Assembly (NCBI GenBank): GCA_015523605.1
Contig: WAKC01000043.1
Location: 1-47,338 of the forward strand
Reading direction: 5' to 3'
Origin: Candidatus Geothermarchaeota archaeon
GTDB taxonomy: Archaea; Thermoproteota; Nitrososphaeria; Geothermarchaeales; JDFR-13
Length of the DNA: 47,338 nucleotides
Shown: piece by piece, positions 19,128 to 29,492 of the stretch
How positions within the stretch are numbered: position 1 is the first letter of the stretch
Layout of the letters: each line of letters opens with the position of its first letter
Made by a program: the position numbers and the translations under genes
Notes under the pieces: generated by a model
What the model was told of the DNA's origin: nothing
Seen by the model: only the letters and a program-made list of their open reading frames with translations
Databases searched by the model: none

Positions 19128-20624
19128 ATGATTAGAAGTGGTCAATCCCCAACTACAAAATATCTCGCACTACTGGTTGTAGCGGCCTTAGTAGTAGGTT
19201 TGATCGTCTACTTCGTTACTATGCAGGACCAGGGCCCCACAACAGCTCCGGAGGAGGAGAATGTAACTACACCTCCACCAGATCAGGGTGTTGAGACACC
19301 TGTTGGAGGGGAGGATGAGACCCAACCCCCTCCTGAGACGGGTGAAGTGACACTTATAATACTTACTAGGCATGACACCACTATTCAGGAAAAGACAAAA
19401 GAACTTTTCTTGAATAGTGAGGTGGCTAAGAGATATAACATTGTAGATATAAAGTTTAGGCCGGCCTCCGGACCATTATGGGAGAGTTATCTGAGTAGGC
19501 CTGGGCAGGTTGACGTTGCATGGGGAGGCGGTCCAACCCTCTTCGACAGCCTCCTTCAATATTGGGATGATTTGAATCTCCCTGAGATGCAGGATGTCCT
19601 TAGCGATATACCAGATGATATTGCTGGCGTCCCAGTCAAAAGATTCGGCCCGAATAATGAGATTCTATGGGTTGGAGCTGCTATATCCAGCTTTGGCTTT
19701 ACAGTGAATCATGATGTGTTGAATCAATATGGCCTTGAGAAGCCTATCAAGTGGAGTGACCTAGCGTCTCCAGAATTTGCAGAGGTGCCTGAACCGGTTG
19801 TGGGAATTGCAGACCCGCTTAGAAGTACATCGAATACCAGGATATACCAGATTATCCTACAGGCTTATGGATGGGAGAAGGGTTGGGGAATCCTAACACT
19901 TATCGCTGCTAATGCTAGGATATACGATGCTAGTGATGCGGTTAGAGAAGCTGTTATAGCGGGTGAGATAGCGGTCGGCTCTACAATCGACTTCTATGGA
20001 TATGTAGCTATGTCTTTAAATCCGGCTACCGAATATATAATTCCACAGGGAGAGTCTATAGTTAATGCGGATCCGATAGCTCTAGTTAAAGGCAGTAAGA
20101 ATAAGGATGCTGCAGTGGCATTCATTAGATGGGTGCTGTCTGAGGAGGGTCAGAAGATATGGCTTGATGAGAGGATAAACAGAATGCCGGTTAATCCAAA
20201 GGTATTCGAGACTCCTGAGGGGAAGAAGAGGAGTGACCTGAAGCAGTTATATCAGATGACTCTCGAGAATCAAGGTATTATATTCGATGATGAGAAGGCT
20301 CTTGCCACTGAACTGGCGATGCAGTATTTCTTTAGAGCTACATTGATTGATGCACAGGCAGAACTTAAACAGGCTTGGAAGGCTGTAGTTCAGTTGAGAG
20401 AGACGGACCCAGATAGATATAACCAGTTGGTTCAGATGTTGACGGCATTACTCGAATTCACTGATCCCGAGACGGGTGAGACTGTAAGGTTTACAGAGGA
20501 ATATGCAATGAGTATCAATGATAAGCTTAGAGACCCAGAGTTCCTAGATACTATTACACAGATCTGGAGACAGGCGGCGGTCAACAAGTATCTAGAGGTT
20601 TATAATCTAGCTGTTTCTGGATAG
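19128..20624 (+). CDS. ABC transporter substrate-binding protein (Fe3+-type, family 1)
   Basis: N-terminal TM/lipoprotein-like anchor and Pro/Thr/Glu linker, VDVAWGGGPTLFDSL..., NADPIALVKGSKNKDAAVAFIRWVLSEEGQKIW; start moved to ATG 19128. Confidence 0.85.
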   Translation: MIRSGQSPTTKYLALLVVAALVVGLIVYFVTMQDQGPTTAPEEENVTTPPPDQGVETPVGGEDETQPPPETGEVTLIILTRHDTTIQEKTKELFLNSEVAKRYNIVDIKFRPASGPLWESYLSRPGQVDVAWGGGPTLFDSLLQYWDDLNLPEMQDVLSDIPDDIAGVPVKRFGPNNEILWVGAAISSFGFTVNHDVLNQYGLEKPIKWSDLASPEFAEVPEPVVGIADPLRSTSNTRIYQIILQAYGWEKGWGILTLIAANARIYDASDAVREAVIAGEIAVGSTIDFYGYVAMSLNPATEYIIPQGESIVNADPIALVKGSKNKDAAVAFIRWVLSEEGQKIWLDERINRMPVNPKVFETPEGKKRSDLKQLYQMTLENQGIIFDDEKALATELAMQYFFRATLIDAQAELKQAWKAVVQLRETDPDRYNQLVQMLTALLEFTDPETGETVRFTEEYAMSINDKLRDPEFLDTITQIWRQAAVNKYLEVYNLAVSG

Positions 20625-20630
20625 AGAGGG

Positions 20631-22478
20631 ATGACTACCCCCAAAACTTTTTTAGAGGATTTAGGGGAGCGTATATCCAGGGTCAGGCTCTACTTTGACC
20701 CTGTCACCCTATTCTTCCTATTTTTTCCAACCTCAATGTTCATCCTATTCCTGGTTACCCCCCTTATTGGGATGCTGGGTATCGCCTTTGTATATAAGGG
20801 TGCCCCCTCTCTTGAATGGTTTATAAGGATATTCACATCCGAATATTATATCAACTTCTTTGGTAGAGGGACTCCATGGTATTATGATGAGAAGTTTAAT
20901 ATGCTTGTTATAACTGGTGCTGACTACGGAGTTATCCTGAATTCTTTAATTGTTGCCTCCATCGTTACACTGGTCACAACTATATGGGGAATTATATTGG
21001 CCCTCCTATTCTCAAAATATGATTTTAGAGGGAAGGACTTCTTCAGAATATTGTCTATGGTACCGTTGCTCCTATCACCCTTTGTAAATGCATTGGTGAT
21101 TAAGAAGATTTTTAACCCGTATAACGGGTTTATCAACTGGCTCCTCCATGATACCCTAGGTATATTACCTTTTAGATTATATATAGATGGTTTAGCCGGT
21201 ATAGCGTTGACGCAGATAATCACCTACTATCCTATCGTAGCCCTAAATATTTATTCTAGTATGTTAAACATTGACTCCTCACTTGAAGAGCAAGGTGAAA
21301 ATCTGGGGGCTGAGGGCTTTACACTTCTGAGGAGGATTACAATACCCCTCTCATATCCTGGTATCATGAGTGGAGCCACTCTTGTCTTTATATTCAGTCT
21401 AGAGGATTTGACCGCACCAATCGTATTCCATGGGCATCCATTGGCGAAGAAATTGATAAGCTTCCAGATATATACTAGATTTATTAGTGAGACAGGTTTG
21501 AGATCTCCTGAGATAGCGGCTTTAGCTGTCTTCCTATTATTTATAGCGTTGACCTTCTTCGTCCTTATAAGGAATTATGTCTCTCTGAGGAGCTATGCCT
21601 CTGTATCCCGTGGAAGGATGATGAGGAAGCTTGAGAAGATGGGGATAAAGGGATATATAGTGGTCTATTTCTTCATCCTCCCCATACTGATATTAACTTC
21701 CCTACCTCAAATCGGAGTTGTTCTTCTAGCCTTCTCGACTAGATGGGTTAACACAGTCTTCCCCGAAGGCTTCACCCTTATGAATCTTATAGAGATCTTC
21801 TCCAACCCCGATGTGTTTAAGTATCTAAGGAATAGCGTGATGTATGCGGCTATGGCTCTAGTAATTATTTTCTTCCTCGCCCTCTCCACAGCATATGTAA
21901 CCAATAGGTTGAGGGTTAGGGGTATAGCCGTCATCGACCTACTATCCACATCCCCTATTGCCCTACCGGGTATAGTGATAGCGATAAGCTACTTCTATTT
22001 CTACGCGACACTGTTTAGAGACACTATTCTAGATCCTACCAATGTACTCTACTTCAACCCGCTGCCGATATTGATAATAGGATATTCCATCCGTAGACTA
22101 CCCTTTGCCCTCCGAGCTATATATGCAGGTATCCAGCAGGTACATGTGAATCTCGAGGAGGCATCTATGAATATAGGGGCTGGACGATTTCTAACCATTA
22201 GGAAGATACTTCTACCACTAATCTCTCCCAATGTTTTAAGTGGGCTTCTAATTTCGTTCATCTATATAGTTGGTGAGGTAAGTATCAGCATCATCATAGG
22301 TATATTGAATATGGATTATGCCCCATTAACCGTGTATATGAGGGATGTAATGCTATCTGCTGTAGGCTCACAATATATAGCAGCCGCCCTCGGATTTACA
22401 CTCATGTCTATGCAGCTCCTAGTAATAATCATAATCACGTTTGTATTCAAGCAGAGATATGCTTATATAGGTATTTAG
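20631..22478 (+). CDS. ABC transporter permease, fused two-domain FbpB type
   Basis: Two EAA-type loops: EEQGENLGAEGFTLLRRITIPLSYPGI and EEASMNIGAGRFLTIRKILLPLISPNV. Confidence 0.9.
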   Translation: MTTPKTFLEDLGERISRVRLYFDPVTLFFLFFPTSMFILFLVTPLIGMLGIAFVYKGAPSLEWFIRIFTSEYYINFFGRGTPWYYDEKFNMLVITGADYGVILNSLIVASIVTLVTTIWGIILALLFSKYDFRGKDFFRILSMVPLLLSPFVNALVIKKIFNPYNGFINWLLHDTLGILPFRLYIDGLAGIALTQIITYYPIVALNIYSSMLNIDSSLEEQGENLGAEGFTLLRRITIPLSYPGIMSGATLVFIFSLEDLTAPIVFHGHPLAKKLISFQIYTRFISETGLRSPEIAALAVFLLFIALTFFVLIRNYVSLRSYASVSRGRMMRKLEKMGIKGYIVVYFFILPILILTSLPQIGVVLLAFSTRWVNTVFPEGFTLMNLIEIFSNPDVFKYLRNSVMYAAMALVIIFFLALSTAYVTNRLRVRGIAVIDLLSTSPIALPGIVIAISYFYFYATLFRDTILDPTNVLYFNPLPILIIGYSIRRLPFALRAIYAGIQQVHVNLEEASMNIGAGRFLTIRKILLPLISPNVLSGLLISFIYIVGEVSISIIIGILNMDYAPLTVYMRDVMLSAVGSQYIAAALGFTLMSMQLLVIIIITFVFKQRYAYIGI

Positions 22479-22538
22479 ATGAATTAGATGAATATATAGA
22501 ATTGAGGAGTTGATAGACGCTTATTCGGTGAAGATGAG

Positions 22539-23615
22539 TTGGTCTCGGTTAAGCTTAGAAATATTAGGAAGACATTTGGAGAGGTAGTTGCTCTAGATAA
22601 TGTATCCCTAGATATTGAGGATGGAGAGCTATTCACTCTTTTAGGTCCTAGTGGATGTGGAAAGACAACGTTACTCCGTATAATAGCTGGACTAGAGTTT
22701 CCCGATAGTGGAAAGGTCTTATTTAACGGTAGAGACGTTACATATGTGAAGGCATCGAGGAGAAATACTGCGATGGTATTCCAAAACTATGCTCTATGGC
22801 CTCATATGACTGTATTTGAGAATATAGCTTTCGGCCTACAGATCAGGAAGGTCCCTAAGAATGAGATAAAGAAGAAGGTGTATGACATCTTGAGACTCGT
22901 TAGGCTGGAGGGCTTGGAGAAGAGATTCCCAGGTCAGTTGAGCGGTGGTCAGCAGCAGAGGGTTGCATTGGCGAGGGCATTAGTTGTAGAGCCCGATGTT
23001 CTACTCCTGGACGAGCCATTGTCAAATCTCGATGCTAAGCTTAGGATTGAGATGAGGGAGGAGATCAGGAGGATACAGAAGGAGATAGGTATTACTACAA
23101 TATATGTTACTCATGATCAGGAGGAGGCTCTGACCATCTCCGATAGAGTAGCCGTAATGAATAGAGGAAGGGTTTTACAGATTGGTACTCCAATCGAGAT
23201 ATATCGTGATCCCAAGAATGAATTTGTTGCCTCCTTCATAGGCAAGAGTACATTGTTAAGAGGTGTTCTTAAGAAAATCTTGGATGGATATGGAGTTGTA
23301 GATTTAGGTGGTTTCGAGGTTAAGGGTAAACTTGAGGATAGGTTTAAGGAGGGCGAGAAGGTAACTGTTGTTTTTAGGCCGGAGGACTGTATAGTTGGTG
23401 ATACTACAAGTGAAAATAGGATTGAGGGTATAGTAGAATCTGTAATGTTTATAGGCTCATATTTCCATATTAGGCTGAGTGTAGGTGGAAAGAGTGTATT
23501 GGTCAAGGCTGAGATAGATAAGAATTATAATGAGGGTATGTCCCTCACATTCTCTATACCTCCAGAAGAGGTTAAGATAATCAGGCCTGGAGATGGGGTA
23601 GAGGTAGAAACCTGA
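22539..23615 (+). CDS. ABC transporter ATP-binding protein (Fbp/Pot type)
   Basis: LGPSGCGKTTLLR, QLSGGQQQRVALARAL, VLLLDEPLSNLDAKLR, TOBE-like C-terminus. Confidence 0.95.
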   Translation: MVSVKLRNIRKTFGEVVALDNVSLDIEDGELFTLLGPSGCGKTTLLRIIAGLEFPDSGKVLFNGRDVTYVKASRRNTAMVFQNYALWPHMTVFENIAFGLQIRKVPKNEIKKKVYDILRLVRLEGLEKRFPGQLSGGQQQRVALARALVVEPDVLLLDEPLSNLDAKLRIEMREEIRRIQKEIGITTIYVTHDQEEALTISDRVAVMNRGRVLQIGTPIEIYRDPKNEFVASFIGKSTLLRGVLKKILDGYGVVDLGGFEVKGKLEDRFKEGEKVTVVFRPEDCIVGDTTSENRIEGIVESVMFIGSYFHIRLSVGGKSVLVKAEIDKNYNEGMSLTFSIPPEEVKIIRPGDGVEVET

Positions 23616-23652
23616 AAAATTATATAGGATTTTCTCCAATTCTATATCTAAA

Positions 23653-25926
23653 ATGAAACGCATATCTATAGGCCTAATTCTAATCATCGTCCTAGTTCTC
23701 CCCCTCCTCCCAATATACAGTGCATCTGAAGTCGGTGCTCTAGACCCTATCCACATGTTATATCCCAAAGTAGCTTCACCAGCTGTCGTCAATCCAGGAG
23801 ATACTCTGCAGATTGGTCTATCTTCCAAGTCAGAGATTTCGATTGTTCAGGTTAATGCATCGATGGTTTATGATGATGGAGGTAAACTCGGATTTGTAAA
23901 TAGACCTCTAGAGATCATTAATGTCAATGCATCAATGGAAGGACCGTTATATCTATACAAGATAGATGTAAAGATACCCGATGACATGATAGATGGTCTA
24001 TACTCCATCCTTGTTAAATATGAAGTTCAAGGAGGCTCCTCAGAATTATTTGAGGAGACGGATGCATTATGGGTGAATAGTAAGATTATGGATAGCATCA
24101 CCATTATGCAGGTCTCAGACGTACATATAGGGTTTGAGTATGAGTCCAACCAGAGACTTATAACAGCCCTGCTTATGTCTAGACTGCTGAATCCAAAGCC
24201 GGATCTTATAGTCTCTACGGGTGACAATACTGATAGAGCTGCAAATCTAGAGGCTATAAAACTCCGTGAGTTGCTCAGTACCTTCGGTTTGGGAAAGCCG
24301 AAACTATTTGCACCGGGAAATCATGATTCTAGGACAAAAGCTTATGAGCAACATGTTGGAGAGAGGTATTACTATAGGGTTATAGGGAAAAACTTCCTAT
24401 TTGTCGCTATTGATACTGGTAACGCTGGAATGATTACTTATGAGCAGTTCCTATGGTTGAAGGAAGTTCTCCAAAAGTATTCAAACCTAACCAAAATATT
24501 GTATTTCCACCATCCCATATGGGGCTATGAGGTTCAGGGTAATGTGAGTTATTCAGGTGATGTTAGGCAAAATGATTTGTATGGTAACTGGAGAAGTAAT
24601 ATGGAGTTGACTAAGCAGACCCTAGACCTTATAGTATCCTATAAAGTAAGCCTCGTATTATCAGGTCATATACATGCAGATAGGACTGTTACCATGTCAT
24701 ACGAGGGAGGGACGACATATTTCATCACGACAACGACTCTTGGAGCTAGTAGACCGGATTATAACGGCTTGAGACTGATAACTCTATATACAAATGGTAG
24801 TGTAAAGCTTCATAATATTCCTCCCTGGGCTACATTCAAGAAGGTCCCTAACTCCATACCTATCCAGTATCTCGAAGACTTTAAATATGGCCTTGATAGG
24901 CGAGGATTCCCCGGTAAACCAATATTTAGAGGGGTTATATCGGAGGATGGTGATAGTCTATCCATATCTATGAGGATAATGAGCTGGCTATCATTGGAAG
25001 GTAGACTACTCCTACCTCTGAAGACGGATAGGGATATAGAGAGTTATACTCTCTTCACATCGCTCTCTGAAAAATCTTCTTCACAGCTAGTCGACAAGGC
25101 AAGGTTTAGGGGGACCAATTATTTCCTAGTCGATGCCGTTGTCAATGCCAGTGGTAACCTAATATTCAGTCTATCCTACTTCCAAGATACGGAGCCACCA
25201 AGTCTTTCTGTAGCATATATCAATCCTGAGGATCCAGCGCCTAATGTACCGGTAACCATATACTTTGAAGCTTCTGATAGTGGATGGGGTGTATACAAAG
25301 TACCTGTGAAGGTTACGGTTGAGTATGAAGGTAGTAGGGAAGTAAGGATGGAGGAAGCAGTATTCACCGGGTCATTATATGTATTAAGTCTAGATGGTTT
25401 CAGCGGCGGTACCAAACTATATATCTCGCCTTCTGCCATAGATTTTGCACTGAACTATGTGAATTTAAGTGAGTTCATGATAGAGATTAAGACTCCAAAG
25501 GAAGAAGTATATATCCCAGATCTGAAGGTTACATCCGTAGATGTCTCCAGAGAAACTATTGAGTTAGGTGATTCAGTGGAGATCTCGATCGAAGTGTCAA
25601 ACCTAGGTAATGCCAGTGGAGAACTTACTGTGGAGGTTTTGATAAATGGTGATGTATTCAATGCGACCGTCATTACACTCGAACCGGGAATGTCCACCAG
25701 CTATACTCTAACTTTCCAGCCCGAATCACCAGGAAGTTATGTTATAGAGGTTGACGGCTACTCATTAACAGTAAATGTTGAGGAGCCCATGCCTTCAGAG
25801 CCGCAGGAGCCTATTGAGAAACCTAGCGAAACCGGCCCTCCCAATTCGATGGTATATCTAGTTGGTGTTGTAGCTCTCATAGTAATAGTGTCTCTAATAG
25901 CATTCATAATAATGAGGCGTAGATAG
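23653..25926 (+). CDS. Cell-surface calcineurin-like metallophosphoesterase with CARDB-like domain and C-terminal TM
   Basis: QVSDVHIG, STGDNTD, APGNHDSR, LSGHIHAD metal motifs; DLKVTSVDVSRETIELGDSVEISIEVSNLGNASGE; TM plus RRR tail. Confidence 0.88.
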   Translation: MKRISIGLILIIVLVLPLLPIYSASEVGALDPIHMLYPKVASPAVVNPGDTLQIGLSSKSEISIVQVNASMVYDDGGKLGFVNRPLEIINVNASMEGPLYLYKIDVKIPDDMIDGLYSILVKYEVQGGSSELFEETDALWVNSKIMDSITIMQVSDVHIGFEYESNQRLITALLMSRLLNPKPDLIVSTGDNTDRAANLEAIKLRELLSTFGLGKPKLFAPGNHDSRTKAYEQHVGERYYYRVIGKNFLFVAIDTGNAGMITYEQFLWLKEVLQKYSNLTKILYFHHPIWGYEVQGNVSYSGDVRQNDLYGNWRSNMELTKQTLDLIVSYKVSLVLSGHIHADRTVTMSYEGGTTYFITTTTLGASRPDYNGLRLITLYTNGSVKLHNIPPWATFKKVPNSIPIQYLEDFKYGLDRRGFPGKPIFRGVISEDGDSLSISMRIMSWLSLEGRLLLPLKTDRDIESYTLFTSLSEKSSSQLVDKARFRGTNYFLVDAVVNASGNLIFSLSYFQDTEPPSLSVAYINPEDPAPNVPVTIYFEASDSGWGVYKVPVKVTVEYEGSREVRMEEAVFTGSLYVLSLDGFSGGTKLYISPSAIDFALNYVNLSEFMIEIKTPKEEVYIPDLKVTSVDVSRETIELGDSVEISIEVSNLGNASGELTVEVLINGDVFNATVITLEPGMSTSYTLTFQPESPGSYVIEVDGYSLTVNVEEPMPSEPQEPIEKPSETGPPNSMVYLVGVVALIVIVSLIAFIIMRRR

Positions 25927-26039
25927 TCACCCCCCAATCTTTCTTTTTTATTTTAAAATTGATATAGATCGTTCCACATTGTTCCACCGCGTTCTTTAAA
26001 TTATAGGTCTGCATAGCCATCCTACGGTGAAACCTTATA

Positions 26040-26714
26040 ATGGCGGGCTGGAAGGCTCTAGCAATAATTTCGATAATAGCTCTCCAAATAATGCTTATCT
26101 ATCCATATATCTCAGGACCTGCAGGCGCTATATTCACAAATATAGCCAGTTCAATAGGCTTAAGCGGTGAGAACGACAGTATCAAATCTGATGTGTCATC
26201 GGGGGATTTGTATGAGTATAGAGCAGAGATAATCATGTATAGAGATAGACTATCTTCGCTCTTAGAGGGAGGTATGGTTCCACCTTCCATAGCTACTGAG
26301 GTGAGAAGCCTAATTGATACATTGACGGATGAGAAAATAAGTAAGATGAATATATACGAATTGAAGATGGCTGAGGAGGAGATGGAGTACTACCTCAAAA
26401 TTTTAGGTTTATATGAATCTAACAATTGTGAGGACTATTGTTATAAATCAATGGATGTAGACTCCTTAAGGTACAAGATATATGAGGCGTTGGATGAAGC
26501 CGCTGAATATAGGGCAAAGGCAAAACTATACAGTTTAGAGTCTGCTAATGAGAAGTTGGAGAGAGCTGAGCAACTACTTAATGAGGCTTTGAACATGATA
26601 AACACTGGAGATGTAGATTTGACAATCATCAGGGCAGCATGGGGTAGATACTTCGAGGCTAAGATACTTATAGAGTCTGTTGAACATCAAATAGAATATT
26701 TATACGATGAATAG
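26040..26714 (+). CDS. Membrane-anchored helical hypothetical protein
   Basis: N-terminal TM and long helical, TPR-like or coiled-coil region. Confidence 0.55.
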   Translation: MAGWKALAIISIIALQIMLIYPYISGPAGAIFTNIASSIGLSGENDSIKSDVSSGDLYEYRAEIIMYRDRLSSLLEGGMVPPSIATEVRSLIDTLTDEKISKMNIYELKMAEEEMEYYLKILGLYESNNCEDYCYKSMDVDSLRYKIYEALDEAAEYRAKAKLYSLESANEKLERAEQLLNEALNMINTGDVDLTIIRAAWGRYFEAKILIESVEHQIEYLYDE

Positions 26715-26770
26715 CCACTAGAGACTCAGCCCCACCTAACTTTTTATCTATAAATATTTAGGTCTTGCTA

Positions 26771-27370
26771 CTATATAGTCTTCTCTCTTTTCAATAAGAA
26801 TAACCCTACCCTTGTGGGTATTATGTTGACTTTCCATCCCTCCTGTCTAGCTTTATCTATAAATTCTTTAGGAGGTGCTGGTATGAATGCATTATGGAAC
26901 AACACTATGGTCTTATCGTGTGATACCCTCCCTAGTTTCTCCAAGGCCTCTATATATCTATTTTTGTTTATGTCTACGAAGATGAAGTCATATTTATCGT
27001 TAAGACTGTTTATAAACTGGATTGCGTCATCAACAATCACATTATACCTCGTCTTTAAAGGTTTGACATCCTCCAGTATTTGTCTCAAGAGTCTCGCCCT
27101 ATCCCCGTCCATCTCCACCGCCGTTAAATAAGTATTTTCTACACTCATGTCTTCTAAGGCATATAATATCCAGAGGGTTGAATATCCAACTCCCGAGCCG
27201 AGTTCTAAAGCCCTATAGACCTCTCCAGTCTCTGAGTTTGTGATGAGTGTGTATATGGCTATGCCATCTTCAAAACCGATGTTTGGAATGTATAGATCCT
27301 GTGAATTTTTATCTGCCTTATAGATATATTGGAATCGTCTCCTCCATTTGGATGATATATTTGAGACCAT
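26771..27370 (-). CDS. SAM-dependent O-methyltransferase-like protein
   Basis: ALELGSGVGYSTLWILYAL, TAVEMDGDRARLLRQIL, YDFIFVDINKNRYIEALEKL. Confidence 0.8.
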   Translation of the reverse strand: MVSNISSKWRRRFQYIYKADKNSQDLYIPNIGFEDGIAIYTLITNSETGEVYRALELGSGVGYSTLWILYALEDMSVENTYLTAVEMDGDRARLLRQILEDVKPLKTRYNVIVDDAIQFINSLNDKYDFIFVDINKNRYIEALEKLGRVSHDKTIVLFHNAFIPAPPKEFIDKARQEGWKVNIIPTRVGLFLLKREKTI

Positions 27371-27435
27371 AGCTGTTCAATAAGTATATCTTTTTACATT
27401 GAATTATCCATTGGTATATAGAGGGACGGTAAGTT

Positions 27436-28176
27436 TTGGATAGGAGCTGTAGAGTGATGAATATTAATCGGGAGGCTAAGGATAGGATAAGAGAAGAAGT
27501 ATATAGGAGATTGGAGGAGGCAGGTGTCGCCAGACCTCCTCTACCGATTAGAGGGAGGATACCCAATTTTGTTGGTGCTGATAGGGCTGCTGAGAAGCTT
27601 ATGGAGCTAGAGGGATTTGTAGATGCCAGTGTATTAAAGGTTAACCCAGACAGTCCTCAGAGGCCCGTCAGATATTTGGCTCTAAGGATGGGTAAGAAAG
27701 TTGTGATGCCAACCCCAAGGATTAAAAAGGGATTTCTACTGTTAAATCCCGATACCATCCGGAACTATGCATTCGCATCTACCATTAAAGGTGCGTTTCG
27801 ACTTGGTAGAATTGTAGAGGTTGAGGAACTGCCACATATCGATTTTATTGTGGAAGGGTCGGTAGCGGTCTCTCCCGATGGTATGCGTCTCGGAAAGGGA
27901 GAGGGTTATGCGGAGCTTGAATATGCAATTCTCTTAGAGGCGGGTAAAATCGATTATGACGTAGAGATAGCCACGACGGTTCATGACCTCCAAATAGTTG
28001 AATCCATCCCTAGGGATGATTATGACGTCTCTATAGACTATATTGTAACCCCTACCCAGATAATCAAATGTAGTTCGTTTTTTAGGCCCAGAGGTATACT
28101 CTGGGATAGACTGGATGAGGATAAGATCATGGAAATACCTATTTTAAAGCGTCTATGGATGCTCAGGAAAAAGTAA
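27436..28176 (+). CDS. 5-formyltetrahydrofolate cyclo-ligase family protein
   Basis: REEVYRRLEEAGVARPPLPIRGRIPNFVGADRAA..., DGMRLGKGEGYAELEYAIL. Confidence 0.82.
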   Translation: MDRSCRVMNINREAKDRIREEVYRRLEEAGVARPPLPIRGRIPNFVGADRAAEKLMELEGFVDASVLKVNPDSPQRPVRYLALRMGKKVVMPTPRIKKGFLLLNPDTIRNYAFASTIKGAFRLGRIVEVEELPHIDFIVEGSVAVSPDGMRLGKGEGYAELEYAILLEAGKIDYDVEIATTVHDLQIVESIPRDDYDVSIDYIVTPTQIIKCSSFFRPRGILWDRLDEDKIMEIPILKRLWMLRKK

Positions 28177-28252
28177 TGCATAAATATATACATGTAATGT
28201 TAAGCATGTAATCCTCATAAACTATAGATGTATACTACTTTAAGGTGATAAT

Positions 28253-29437
28253 ATGGATAGAAGGAAGTTTATCACCTTAGTCGGTGGCGGCGTTATCGCT
28301 GTAGCAGCTGGATACTTCCTCTACCAGAACTTCCTCGGAGGAGCCCCCACTAGGGAGAGGAAGCTCTCCCTATATTCATGGGAAGAAGAGATCTTCTTCG
28401 ACCCTCCAATCACCTATGAAGGTAAAGAATATGATAACATTGTAGACCTCTTTAAACAGTTTTATCCAGAGATTGAACTTACGACATCCTATTATGGAGA
28501 TCAGGATAAGATGACTGCCGACCTCCTAGCCGGGAAGAAGGTTGACGTTATAGCTCCCTGTGTCGACTATATCCCGGTACTCTATGAAAATGATTTGCTT
28601 GAGGAGATTGATACCGGGATGATGGAGAACTGGAATAAGATGTTCTCAGTCCTCAGGGATGTCACAGGGGTAAAGATAGATGGAAAGGTTGTATTTATAC
28701 CGACAAACTATGGTACAGAGGCTATAAACTATAGGAGGGACTTGTTCGATCAGAATGGCCTTGAATATCCGGAGAGCTGGCTTGACTTCTTCCAGCCTTG
28801 GAACCTAGGCTTCGACAAGCTGGACAATAAGAAGCGTATCTTGATGCCTGATGACTATAAAATTGGTATTGCTATGGCCGCATTAGCCCTTGGTTATAAC
28901 TTAGACGCTAATAATGATGGTCTTTGGGAGTTGACTGATGAACAGCTCCAAAATTGTAAGGAGCTATTGATAGAGCAGAAGCCGTATGTCCTTAAATATA
29001 GTGAGGAAGTCGATTCTGACATGCCTAATCTAATGGCTAATGGAGACATATTCATGAGCCTGGGATGGGCTCCTGAGACGTTGGAGCTTCAGGATGAAGG
29101 ATATGATGTAGTCTATCTCCTTCCAGAGGAGGGACCTCTGGTATTCCTGTGTGGAAACTCGATTGTAAAGGGTACCGAGAATTATGAAGATGCTATTAAG
29201 CTTGTTGACTTCTACGCTGGGCCAATAATCCAGAGATATTTCGCTGAAGAATATTGGTATGGAATATCCAATGAAGAGGTTGTAAACCAGTTAAAGGAGG
29301 ATGATCCAGAGCTTGTAGAATCTCTACTTCTTGATAAGCCTATGGAGGCTCTTGGTAAGGGTCACTTTGAATATCCATTTGCAGAGGGTCAGGAGGAGCT
29401 CTGGAGTCAGGTGTGGGAGGAGGTGTTATCAGCATAG
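28253..29437 (+). CDS. potD: Spermidine/putrescine-type ABC substrate-binding protein (twin-Arg N-terminus)
   Basis: MDRRKFITLVGGG signal; LSLYSWEEEI...; followed by potABC-like genes. Confidence 0.85.
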   Translation: MDRRKFITLVGGGVIAVAAGYFLYQNFLGGAPTRERKLSLYSWEEEIFFDPPITYEGKEYDNIVDLFKQFYPEIELTTSYYGDQDKMTADLLAGKKVDVIAPCVDYIPVLYENDLLEEIDTGMMENWNKMFSVLRDVTGVKIDGKVVFIPTNYGTEAINYRRDLFDQNGLEYPESWLDFFQPWNLGFDKLDNKKRILMPDDYKIGIAMAALALGYNLDANNDGLWELTDEQLQNCKELLIEQKPYVLKYSEEVDSDMPNLMANGDIFMSLGWAPETLELQDEGYDVVYLLPEEGPLVFLCGNSIVKGTENYEDAIKLVDFYAGPIIQRYFAEEYWYGISNEEVVNQLKEDDPELVESLLLDKPMEALGKGHFEYPFAEGQEELWSQVWEEVLSA

Positions 29438-29492
29438 CATGGATAGTTATAACCTCCTTTTTTATACATATTTTTCTAATTAAAGTGTGTTA

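Noticed and set aside
25176-25439. Antisense ORFs inside the metallophosphoesterase gene
   Set aside because: Overlap a long, motif-supported CDS and have no recognisable features.
28191-28220. Repeated catgtaat motif before potD
   Set aside because: Two short AT-rich copies only; insufficient to call a regulatory element.
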